A stretch of 25,956 nucleotides of DNA, from positions 1 through 25,956 of the forward strand of contig NZ_CABUCJ010000027.1 of assembly GCF_902490045.1 (NCBI RefSeq). The letters run 5' to 3'. This DNA is from an uncultured Anaerotruncus sp. (GTDB lineage: Bacteria; Bacillota; Clostridia; Oscillospirales; Ruminococcaceae). Shown here one piece after another: positions 1 through 6,263 of this stretch. The notes beneath the pieces are model-generated. The model did not search any database, was not told the origin of the DNA, and worked only from the letters and a program-made list of their open reading frames with translations. Within the stretch, counting starts at the first letter, position 1. Each line of letters starts with the position of its first letter. Both the position numbers and the translations under genes were made by a program.

Positions 1-696
1 CCCGCCCGCCTGCGGCGAAAACGCCATGACGGGGATTCCAAGCGCGAGATAGCCCGCGTACTCCTCCGGGGTCATGCTCACGAGGGTCGGGTCGGGCCAC
101 GCGCCCGGCCTCACATAGGCGGCGCCCCACTGGATCTGGGACACCGTAAAGGGCGTTTTCCCGTTTTCGCGCGCGTAGGCGTTCGCTTCGGCGATGCGCG
201 CGCAGGTCCAGTTGGAGGCGCCCAGCGCGCGGATTTTCCCCGCCTTCACATGCCGGTCCAGCGCGTCCATGATTTCCGAAACCGGCTTTTCCGGGTCGTC
301 CCGGTGGAGGAAATAGATATCCACGCTGTCCACCTCCAGCTCGCGCAGGGAGGTTTCCAGGTCACTGTCGATGCAGGCGGGGTTCACCCGCTTTTGCGAC
401 GGGTCCTCCATCACATGGTGCGCACCCTTGGTGACAAGCACCACCCTGCCGCGCGTCCCGCGCGATTTGAGCCACCGCCCGATGATCGGCTCGCTGTTGG
501 AATAGGACGCGTCGCGGGCCTCCGCGCGTCCGTAGATGCGCGCGGTGTCAATGACGTTCCCGCCCAGCTCCAGGTAGCGGTCCATCAGGGAAAACGCCCG
601 TTCCTCGGGGATGCGCACCCCGAAATAATCGGTTCCGCGCGCAATTTTTGCAAGTTTCAGCGTGCCTCCGGCGGCCTCTACGTCCATGAATTTCAT
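1..696 (-). CDS. Aldo/keto reductase, C-terminus cut by window edge
   Basis: NAD(P)H-dependent oxidoreductase of the aldo/keto reductase superfamily; substrate not predictable. The 232 visible residues carry the AKR tetrad: Asp50 in NVIDTA, Tyr55 in ARIYG, Lys90 in VLVTKGAHH and His131 in YFLHRDD. SNW at 161-163 follows the usual GASN strand, and TVSQIQWG is the next barrel strand. The frame is open to base 1, so the last roughly 70-90 residues lie outside the window. The start is the ATG at 696, chosen because AAGGAGG lies 7 nt upstream; a second in-frame ATG at 687 is less well placed. It is transcribed divergently from the phosphatase-family gene, from its own promoter at 759-787. Family is certain; physiological role unknown. 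Confidence 0.93.
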   Translation of the reverse strand, partial: MKFMDVEAAGGTLKLAKIARGTDYFGVRIPEERAFSLMDRYLELGGNVIDTARIYGRAEARDASYSNSEPIIGRWLKSRGTRGRVVLVTKGAHHVMEDPSQKRVNPACIDSDLETSLRELEVDSVDIYFLHRDDPEKPVSEIMDALDRHVKAGKIRALGASNWTCARIAEANAYARENGKTPFTVSQIQWGAAYVRPGAWPDPTLVSMTPEEYAGYLALGIPVMAFSPQAGG

Positions 697-758
697 CCAA
701 AGCCCTCCTTGTTCGTCCCCGTATTCATCCCTGCGCGGCAGGGAAATTCTTTATGGAC

Positions 759-787
759 ATTATATCGAAATTCTGCCTTTTTTACAA
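759..787 (-). promoter_or_regulatory. Sigma-A-type promoter of the aldo/keto reductase gene
   Basis: On the minus strand TTGTAA (782-787) and a perfect TATAAT (759-764) are separated by 17 nt, in a locally AT-rich stretch about 60 nt upstream of the ATG. Seen directly; activity is inferred. Confidence 0.75.
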
Positions 788-879
788 GCGTGCGCAGGGA
801 TTTGACGCTGCCAAAGTCAGGCGGTTTCCCTTCCTCATTTTACATGCGCGTGTTTACAGGACGTTTACATCTGACTGCA

Positions 880-908
880 TTGAATTGCTCAAACTAAGGT
901 GTTACAAT
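880..908 (+). promoter_or_regulatory. Sigma-A-type promoter of the phosphatase-family gene
   Basis: TTGAAT (880-885), 17-nt spacer, TACAAT (903-908). It lies 31 nt upstream of the ATG at 940, leaving room for a short leader with an AGGTGA ribosome-binding site at 930-935. Confidence 0.7.
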
Positions 909-939
909 AAGCTACAGAACTTCTGATACAGGTGATAGC

Positions 940-1791
940 ATGAACGGCAACGATTTGATCCGTGTGATCTCCTTCAACCTCAAGCGGGATTTCGGCCTCC
1001 CGCTGCACCGCTCCCACAAGTGGTCGGAGCGGCGCGCCCTCGCCGCGCAGTACATCCGCGAGAGCGGCGCGACGATCATCGGCGTGCAGGAGCTGCTCCC
1101 GAACATGCGGGAGGACGTCAGCCGCCTGCTCGACGTCGATTACAGCGTCCTCGGCTTCGGGCGCTATTCGGGGATCCGTCCCCAAAGCGACGAGCACAGC
1201 GACATCATCATCAAAAACGACAGCGCCAGGGTGAACCTGATCAAAACCTTCTGGCTCTCCAAGGAGCCCGAGCGCCTCTCGCGCGCCTACTACGCCATTT
1301 TCCCACGCATCTGCACCGTCGCGGAGGTCTACCTCAAGGACCTCGGGCGTTCGATCCGCGTCTTCAACACCCACCTCGACCACATCTGCGGCGTCGCCCG
1401 CACGCTGGGCATCCGCGTCATCCTCGGCTATATGGAGCGCTTCAACGAGGAACGCGCGCTGCCCACCGTGCTGATGGGCGACTTCAATGCCAAGCCGGGC
1501 AGCCGCCCGGTCCGGATGCTCCACAGCCAGCTCGAGGAGTTCCCCGGCATCCACCTCACCGACGTCTACTCCCGGTTCGAACCGTCGGAGGTCCACAACA
1601 CCCTCCACAACTTCAGCGGGCGGGTGAAGCCGGGTTCCCAGCCGATCGACTACATCTTCGTCTCCGACGAGTTTGAAATCGTCGAGAGCCATGTGGTCAC
1701 CGACCCGATCGACGGCCGCTACCCGTCCGACCACTACCCGCTCGAGGCCACGCTCCGCCTGCGCGCCGAGGCGCGCACCTGTACCGCGTGA
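940..1791 (+). CDS. Endonuclease/exonuclease/phosphatase family protein
   Basis: Metal-dependent phosphoesterase of the EEP (DNase I-like) superfamily, which includes AP endonucleases, sphingomyelinases and inositol phosphatases. The 283 residues show the family's catalytic series in order: Asn13 (SFNL), Glu51 (VQE), His145 (NTHLDH), Asp181 and Asn183 (GDFNAK), Asp237 (PIDYIF) and the terminal Asp264-His265 pair (PSDHYP). No signal peptide or membrane segment is visible, so it is probably cytoplasmic. The ATG at 940 is preceded by AGGTGA with 4 nt spacing. It is a single-gene unit with its own promoter upstream and a bidirectional terminator downstream. The substrate cannot be told from sequence; a small phosphodiester or DNA lesion is possible. 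Family confident, function open. Confidence 0.9.
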   Translation: MNGNDLIRVISFNLKRDFGLPLHRSHKWSERRALAAQYIRESGATIIGVQELLPNMREDVSRLLDVDYSVLGFGRYSGIRPQSDEHSDIIIKNDSARVNLIKTFWLSKEPERLSRAYYAIFPRICTVAEVYLKDLGRSIRVFNTHLDHICGVARTLGIRVILGYMERFNEERALPTVLMGDFNAKPGSRPVRMLHSQLEEFPGIHLTDVYSRFEPSEVHNTLHNFSGRVKPGSQPIDYIFVSDEFEIVESHVVTDPIDGRYPSDHYPLEATLRLRAEARTCTA

Positions 1792-1813
1792 CCGCGTCCA
1801 TATAAAACGTCCA

Positions 1814-1860
1814 TAAAAATAAAAAAACGTCCGTGGCGATTTGCCGCGGACGTTTTTCAC
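1814..1860. terminator. Bidirectional intrinsic terminator
   Basis: A stem pairs 1823-1837 with 1843-1857 (core ACGTCCG/CGGACGT, one T-G wobble) around a five-base loop. A-runs lie on the left and a T-run on the right. It can stop both the rightward phosphatase-family transcript and the leftward DUF1540 transcript, whose genes converge here. Confidence 0.85.
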
Positions 1861-1869
1861 CGGGAACCC

Positions 1870-2037
1870 TTACTTGCACTGAAAGGACAGGCAGTCGGTG
1901 CACTGGTCCATAGTCGGGTTCATCTCGTGGGTGCCGACGCGGATGCGGTCCAGCGCGCAGTAGTTGGAAGTCTCGCAGTGGTTCTGGCACTGGGTAACGG
2001 TGCATTCGATGCACTTGTTCGCTTTGCAGTTGTCCAT
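1870..2037 (-). CDS. DUF1540 Cys-rich mini-protein (55 aa)
   Basis: A 55-residue protein with eight cysteines, including CIECTVTQCQNHC, an NYCALDRIRVGTHE centre and a DQCTDCLSFQC tail. The pattern C-x2-C-x4-C-x3-C followed by CxLxxIxVGTHE fits DUF1540 proteins of Clostridia, which may bind metal; no biochemical function is established to my knowledge. The ATG at 2037 has AAGGAGG just upstream (around 2048-2054), so the 12-residue longer frame starting at 2073 is not used. It stands alone, with a terminator on each side. A forespore-type -10 (CATACTA) and a leader hairpin precede it (see separate entries). Sporulation linkage is inferred from that promoter and from spo0A next door. Confidence 0.85.
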   Translation of the reverse strand: MDNCKANKCIECTVTQCQNHCETSNYCALDRIRVGTHEMNPTMDQCTDCLSFQCK

Positions 2038-2076
2038 GAAAAACGCCTCCTTAAATTCTCGCACGTGTTGCAAACG

Positions 2077-2103
2077 GGGACGTAACCCATCTTGTTACGT
2101 CCC
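2077..2103 (-). other. 5'-UTR hairpin of the DUF1540 mRNA
   Basis: A perfect 10-bp inverted repeat (GGGACGTAAC / GTTACGTCCC, 2077-2086 and 2094-2103) with a 7-nt loop. It lies directly downstream of the putative -10 box, so a transcript starting there would carry this stem at or very near its 5' end. No T-run follows, so it is not a terminator on this strand. A role in mRNA stability or control is inference. Confidence 0.7.
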
Positions 2104-2106
2104 GAT

Positions 2107-2136
2107 TAGTATGTCCCGCGCGCGCGAAAATATCTA
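2107..2136 (-). promoter_or_regulatory. Possible sigma-F/G-type promoter of the DUF1540 gene
   Basis: On the minus strand CATACTA (2107-2113) matches the sigma-G -10 consensus exactly. TAGATA lies 17 nt upstream (2131-2136), a partial match to the TGAATA-like -35. No good sigma-A -35 is seen. This suggests forespore expression but is based on motif matching alone. Confidence 0.45.
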
Positions 2137-2158
2137 TCTATCCGCACGCGCCGGCTGG

Positions 2159-2195
2159 AAAAAGGATCCGCCCCGGCCGAACGGCCGGGGCGGAT
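2159..2195 (-). terminator. Intrinsic terminator of spo0A
   Basis: A perfect 13-bp stem (ATCCGCCCCGGCC / GGCCGGGGCGGAT, 2166-2178 and 2183-2195) encloses a four-base loop. On the minus strand it is followed within two bases by a run of five T (2159-2163). Confidence 0.9.
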
Positions 2196-2206
2196 TCCCG
2201 GGAAAG

Positions 2207-2986
2207 TCAGTTTGCGTTTTTCAGACGCAGCCGCAGCTTGTCGGCGATCATTGCGACGAATTCGCTGTTCGTCGGCTTGCCGCGGCCGTTGTGGATCGTA
2301 TAGCCAAAGTAGCTGTTGAGGGTGTCGACGTCACCGCGGTCCCATGCGACCTCGATCGCGTGGCGGATCGCGCGTTCCACGCGCGAGGCGGTGGTGCCGA
2401 ACTTTTTGGCGACGGTGGGATAGAGCAGCTTTGTGACCGAGTTGATGATCTCCGGCGTCTGGACCGCCAGCATGATCGACTCCCGGACGTAGTGGTAGCC
2501 CTTGATGTGCGCCGGGACGCCGATCTGGTGGATGATCTCGGTGACCATGAGCTCGAGGTTCGGTTCCCCGCCGGCCGCGTGTTCCGCGCCCGCGCCGATC
2601 GGCGCGGAGGAAACGCCCGCCAGCTTGACGATCCGCTCCACCATCACCTCCGGATCGAACGGCATCAGAAAGAAATAGCAGGCGCCGGCGGACATCAGTT
2701 CGTTTTCCAGCATCTGATTGCTGAAGGTCGAGGTGACCATAAAGCGCGGCTCATAGCCGAGCCCCATTTCCCTGACCGAATTCATGACCCCGATGGCATC
2801 GAGCCTCGGCATGAACACGTCCATCAATACCACCTTGGGGCGGGTTTCCCCGATCAGCTGCGCGACGGCCAGTCCGTCTTTGGGTGCGACCACCGTGTCG
2901 AATCCGTAGGTTTTCAGGAGAGACGCGCATTTCACGCAATAATCTCCGCCACCCTCCACGATTAGCACTTTTGTCTGATCCTTCAC
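2207..2986 (-). CDS. spo0A: Sporulation master regulator Spo0A with atypical receiver
   Basis: Response regulator that commits cells to sporulation by binding 0A boxes. The 259 residues match full-length Spo0A. The C-terminal effector (about 143-257) is highly conserved, with IGVPAHIKGY (155-164), TTASRVERAIRHAIEVAW (198-215), FGYT and KPTNSEFVAMIADKLRL. The N-terminal receiver keeps Asp56 (LMDVFMP) and Thr85, but the acidic pair of the metal pocket reads Glu11-Gly12 (VEGGG) rather than Asp-Asp, and the invariant Lys108 before PFD is Met (FLMPFD). Standard metal-dependent phosphorylation may therefore be altered. Translation starts at a GTG (2986): a stop codon immediately precedes it in frame, and GGAGG lies 11 nt upstream at 2998-3002. 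spoIVB is next upstream, as in most sporeformers. It has its own sigma-A-type promoter and a strong terminator. Confidence 0.97.
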   Translation of the reverse strand: MKDQTKVLIVEGGGDYCVKCASLLKTYGFDTVVAPKDGLAVAQLIGETRPKVVLMDVFMPRLDAIGVMNSVREMGLGYEPRFMVTSTFSNQMLENELMSAGACYFFLMPFDPEVMVERIVKLAGVSSAPIGAGAEHAAGGEPNLELMVTEIIHQIGVPAHIKGYHYVRESIMLAVQTPEIINSVTKLLYPTVAKKFGTTASRVERAIRHAIEVAWDRGDVDTLNSYFGYTIHNGRGKPTNSEFVAMIADKLRLRLKNAN

Positions 2987-3026
2987 TTACTAATACGCCT
3001 CCATGTCCTCCCGTTTCCCTGATAAG

Positions 3027-3055
3027 ATATTATCACTTTTTGGAAATTATGACAA
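3027..3055 (-). promoter_or_regulatory. Sigma-A-type promoter of spo0A
   Basis: TTGTCA (3050-3055), 17-nt spacer, TAATAT (3027-3032) on the minus strand, in the gap between spoIVB and spo0A and about 40 nt upstream of the GTG start. The AAGTGATAATAT stretch is AT-rich. A sigma-H promoter or 0A box could not be recognised with confidence. Confidence 0.7.
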
Positions 3056-3125
3056 CCGTTTTCCCGTAAGTTAGACGAAGAAATCCACGCCCGAAATTGT
3101 TAAAAGTTTGTTGAATATCCCGGTG

Positions 3126-4343
3126 TCATTCCCGCCCTCTTTCGACGGATGCCGACATCTTTTCCATATTTTCCGCAAAAATTCCGTAACCTCGAGTCGG
3201 ATCGTTGACGAAAACATGCGTCACGGCGCCCGCCAGCTTGCCGTTTTGCAGGATTGGGCTGCCACTCATTCCCTGCACAATTCCGCCGGTTTTTGCCAGA
3301 AGCTCTGAATCGACCACGCGGATTACCATATTTTTGGTCGGATTATTTTCCCCAATACTGACTTTTTCGATGTTTATCGCGTATTCCTTCGGCCCGCTGT
3401 CGTCAAGGGTGCAGCGGATCGTCGCGGGACCCTCGACCACCTCGTAGCGGAGCGCCAGCGGCACCGGGTCTCCCCCCGCGGAAGGCTGTCCGCCGGTTCC
3501 GAAGATCCCCACCTGCGAATTGATCAGCAGTTCGCCCGTCCGGGAGCCGGTGAAGCTGCCGCGCAGTTCGCCGGGCGCGCCGCTCTCGCCCTTGTGCACG
3601 CCGGTGATGCTCACGTCGACGATCTCGCCCGAGTGCAGCGGCATGATACTGCCCGTGTCCACGTCGCAGATCGCGTGCCCCAGCCCCGCAAACACGTCGC
3701 TCGACGGATTATAATAGGTGAGGGTGCCGATGCCCGCGGACGAATCGCGCACCCAGATGCCGGCGCGGTAGCTGCCGTCGTCGCTTTTGACCGGAGTCAT
3801 GCTGCAGGAGAGCTCCTGCCCGCTGCGCCGGAATTCGATGCTGACCGGCCTGCCGCCGCTGGCCGTCACGACCGCGCCGACGTCCTCGTTCGTCTGCACC
3901 GCGCGGCCGTCCATCGCGGTGATGATGTCTCCCACCTTGACGCCCGCCTCCTTGGCGGGGTTGCGGCTTTCGCCGCCGCAGGGAATGTCGCTCATGCCGA
4001 CGACGATGACGCCCTCGGTGAACATCTTGATACCAAACGGCGTGCCGCCCGGGACCACCATCGAACGGTCAACCACCTGGACCTGGACCTGCTTGATCTC
4101 GACGCCGTAAGGCAGCTTGAGGTCCACATGATAGCTGTTGCCCGCGGTGGAGTAGGCCTCGACGGGCAGGCTGTCGCCCGCGGATTCCGTCGTGATGGGC
4201 AGCGTGGAATTGATCGTGAGGGTCTCGCCCGCCGCCACATAGTAGTGGTCGGGCAGGACCGCCTGTGTATAGAGCGCGAGCGACTGTACGGCAACGACCG
4301 CCAGGCAGAGCGCCCCCGCGAATTTCTGTATCAGCTTTCTCAT
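3126..4343 (-). CDS. spoIVB: SpoIVB, forespore signalling serine peptidase
   Basis: SpoIVB is secreted from the forespore into the intermembrane space, where in Bacillus it cleaves SpoIVFA to release pro-sigma-K processing. The 405 residues begin with a basic, hydrophobic N-terminal segment (about 5-30) that would act as signal or anchor. A PDZ domain follows at about 105-185 (GMSDIPCGG, KEAGVKVGDIITAMDG). The S55 peptidase domain spans about 195-400, with the catalytic His in GLGHAICD (His223), the serine motif QGMSGSPI (357-364) and the conserved THVFVNDPT (375-383). The ATG at 4343 has AGGGGG about 9 nt upstream. The spoIVB-spo0A order is conserved in sporeformers. I could not pick out a sigma-F/G promoter in 4344-4530. 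All expected motifs are intact, so it is probably functional. Confidence 0.96.
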   Translation of the reverse strand: MRKLIQKFAGALCLAVVAVQSLALYTQAVLPDHYYVAAGETLTINSTLPITTESAGDSLPVEAYSTAGNSYHVDLKLPYGVEIKQVQVQVVDRSMVVPGGTPFGIKMFTEGVIVVGMSDIPCGGESRNPAKEAGVKVGDIITAMDGRAVQTNEDVGAVVTASGGRPVSIEFRRSGQELSCSMTPVKSDDGSYRAGIWVRDSSAGIGTLTYYNPSSDVFAGLGHAICDVDTGSIMPLHSGEIVDVSITGVHKGESGAPGELRGSFTGSRTGELLINSQVGIFGTGGQPSAGGDPVPLALRYEVVEGPATIRCTLDDSGPKEYAINIEKVSIGENNPTKNMVIRVVDSELLAKTGGIVQGMSGSPILQNGKLAGAVTHVFVNDPTRGYGIFAENMEKMSASVERGRE

Positions 4344-4512
4344 TGGAATATCCCCCTGTATTCATCAAATTCAAAAAAGAAATTTCACGCTTTTACTGTT
4401 CCACCGGATAATCTGAATATTGCGGGGAATAACTTCAATGATTTTTGGGAGCAAAAAATTTTTGAGCCCGAGCGCCCGCGCCGCCGCGCGCCCTGATTTT
4501 GCCTGCGCGCGG

Positions 4513-4541
4513 TGGCAAAAAGTTCCGGGTTCTGCTATACT
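4513..4541 (+). promoter_or_regulatory. Extended -10 promoter of the DUF2493 gene
   Basis: TATACT (4536-4541) preceded by TGC gives an extended -10. The -35 position 17 nt upstream holds only a weak match, TGGCAA (4513-4518). This is the best promoter candidate in the 4344-4601 gap for the rightward gene. Confidence 0.5.
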
Positions 4542-4556
4542 GGATCTGGATGGAAC

Positions 4557-4584
4557 GCCGCCGGTTTTTTGAAAAAACGGCGGC
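4557..4584 (+). other. Leader hairpin before the DUF2493 start
   Basis: An inverted repeat pairs GCCGCCG (4557-4563) with CGGCGGC (4578-4584), continued by six T opposite six A and interrupted by one bulged G. It lies between the presumed transcription start (about 4548) and the AAAGGA ribosome-binding site at 4587-4592. No T-run follows, so it is not an obvious terminator. Confidence 0.6.
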
Positions 4585-4601
4585 GGAAAGGACGGATGGA
4601 A

Positions 4602-4943
4602 ATGCGGGTGGCAATCATCGGATCGCGGGAACTCCGCGGATACAGCCTGGACGAGCTCATCTCCCACATCCCGCAGAACGCCTCCGAACTGGTGAGCGGC
4701 GGCGCGGCGGGCGTGGATGCGCTGGCCGAGCAGGCCGCCGGGCGGCTCGGGCTGCCGATCCGCGTCTTCCGGCCCGACTACGGGCGGGACGGGCGCTTCG
4801 CGCCGCTCGTGCGCAACAGCGAGATCGTCGGATACGCCGACCTTGTGCTCGCCTTCTGGGACGGACGGTCGCACGGCACCGCGGACACGCTTCGCAAATG
4901 CGTCGACACGGGCACGCCCTTCCGGATCATCCACATCCCATAA
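4602..4943 (+). CDS. SLOG-domain protein, DUF2493-like (113 aa)
   Basis: Small Rossmann-like protein of the SLOG superfamily (DprA/LOG/YpsA relatives), whose members bind nucleotides or nucleotide-derived ligands. Visible signatures are IIGSRE (5-10), the phosphate-binding SGGAAGVDALAE (32-43), RNSEIVGYADLVLAFWDG (71-88) and SHGTADTL (90-97), all in family order. At 113 residues it is a single minimal domain without fused effector. The ATG at 4602 is chosen because AGGA sits 9 nt upstream; an ATG two codons earlier (4596) is too close to that site. It appears to be a single-gene unit with a leader hairpin. No clear terminator follows: 4944-5057 is AT-rich but I see no convincing stem with a T-run there. 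Exact ligand unknown. Confidence 0.85.
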   Translation: MRVAIIGSRELRGYSLDELISHIPQNASELVSGGAAGVDALAEQAAGRLGLPIRVFRPDYGRDGRFAPLVRNSEIVGYADLVLAFWDGRSHGTADTLRKCVDTGTPFRIIHIP

Positions 4944-5057
4944 TTTCCATTTTTTCGATAAAATTTTTTTAAAAAAGTCATATGTCGGTAACAGTATATA
5001 AAAGTCGAGCTGATTCTCTAACGAGCACCGGCCCGGCTTTTTCTTTGAAACGGGCGC

Positions 5058-6263
5058 TTATCTGTTACCAGAGCCCGTCCGGTCGATCTCGCAGGAGACC
5101 GCCACGTTGTACCCGCAGGAGGCGAGCGCCTCCCCCCAGTTCTCCCGGTGCGCCTCGTAAAAGGCGGGGTACCGCTGGCGCATCAGGCGGGAAAGCCCGA
5201 GCAGGTCGTACCCGCGGCGCAGGGAGGAGGCCACCATCTCCTCGATCTCCGACCGGATTTCGATCTCCTGGAGGGCGCAGACGTACCGGCGCGTCCGGTC
5301 GTCAAAGCCGCCCGAGACGAGGCGGCTTTCCAGCGCGGTGCTGCGCACCTCCAGCCGGATGTCGAAGACGGGGACCTCCCCCGACATCTCGACGGTGATC
5401 TTTGCCTTCTGCCGGTGGGTTACCGCGGCGACCTCGCCGAGCTGGCCGTCCCCCACCGAAAGGACGCACGCCTTCGCACGGTTCTGGGTCCACTCGAGCC
5501 CGCGCGCCGCCGCCGGGCTGATGGCGGCGGACATCCGGTCCCCTACGAAAACCGCCGCGCCGCCGAGCGAGAGCTTTTTTTCCGGCGTCTCCTCCTCCTG
5601 CCGCGCCTCGGAGCCCGCCCCGCTTTCGTCCTGAGAGGCCTCCGACGACGCTTCGTTCGCGGGCGCCTCGTCGGGGGCGCCGTAGCGCAGCAGCGTAACC
5701 GCGCCCGCGATGTTCTCGGCGTTCGCCGCGCCCATCAAATCCTTGAGGCGGCTGGGCGGCGAAAAGCCTCCCTTGCCCGCGCTTTCGAGCACGTCAGCCA
5801 GACCCTCCGCCGAGAGGGCGGGGTCCTTTTCGCCAGCGCGGATGAGTTCCCCCGCCTCCCCCTCCGCCACCGCGACAAGGGTCGCCGGGGAAATCTGATG
5901 GTTGGAGTTGAAGAACCCGAGCGGCCCCTCCACTCCCGCGCGCGCGGCCTCCTGCCCGAGCACGATCACCCGGACGCTGTCCAGGAAGAGCTGCCTCCCC
6001 TGTGTCGCGGAGGCGCGGGCGAGCAGTTCGGTGATCGTCGCGCCCGTCTCCTCGACCAGCACGGTCCGGGCGTCCTCGGGCGACTGGTTCGCGCCCGCCG
6101 TCGTGCCGACCGCCTCGCGCACCTGCATCGTCGCGCGGTAGCCGCCCTCCTCCGCGAGGTCGATGCCGATCGCCTGCACGACCCCGCGTTCGTTGAGCCG
6201 CACGCTCGGGACGCACCCGGCCAGCAGCAGCAAAGTTGCGCAAATCGCCGCGATCCGTCTCAT
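5058..6263 (-). CDS. gerC: Ger(x)C family spore germination lipoprotein
   Basis: C subunit of a GerA-type nutrient germinant receptor, a lipoprotein on the outer face of the inner spore membrane that works with the A and B subunits. The 401 residues open with a lipoprotein signal (lipobox LAGC, Cys17). The family-typical VVQAIGIDL (28-36) and a D1-like domain follow. An unusual Ala/Glu/Ser-rich hydrophilic stretch at about 196-230 seems to be inserted between domains. The C-terminal domain includes the helical RSEIEEMVASSL and the final LASCGYNVAVSCEID. The start ATG at 6263 overlaps the gerB stop (ATGA), with AAAGGAGG 8 nt upstream. The open frame runs farther upstream over gerB, but that part is shadow. 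Last gene of the gerA-gerB-gerC operon; no strong terminator is seen after it. Confidence 0.92.
   Translation of the reverse strand: MRRIAAICATLLLLAGCVPSVRLNERGVVQAIGIDLAEEGGYRATMQVREAVGTTAGANQSPEDARTVLVEETGATITELLARASATQGRQLFLDSVRVIVLGQEAARAGVEGPLGFFNSNHQISPATLVAVAEGEAGELIRAGEKDPALSAEGLADVLESAGKGGFSPPSRLKDLMGAANAENIAGAVTLLRYGAPDEAPANEASSEASQDESGAGSEARQEEETPEKKLSLGGAAVFVGDRMSAAISPAAARGLEWTQNRAKACVLSVGDGQLGEVAAVTHRQKAKITVEMSGEVPVFDIRLEVRSTALESRLVSGGFDDRTRRYVCALQEIEIRSEIEEMVASSLRRGYDLLGLSRLMRQRYPAFYEAHRENWGEALASCGYNVAVSCEIDRTGSGNR

Noticed and set aside
250..897. Plus-strand open frame opposite the aldo/keto reductase
   Set aside because: Antisense of a gene with a complete catalytic tetrad; no ribosome-binding site and it runs across both divergent promoters.
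4987..5069. 8-bp inverted repeat GGTAACAG / CTGTTACC flanking the gerC 3' end
   Set aside because: Arms are about 67 nt apart, one lies within gerC, and there is no T-run; probably chance.
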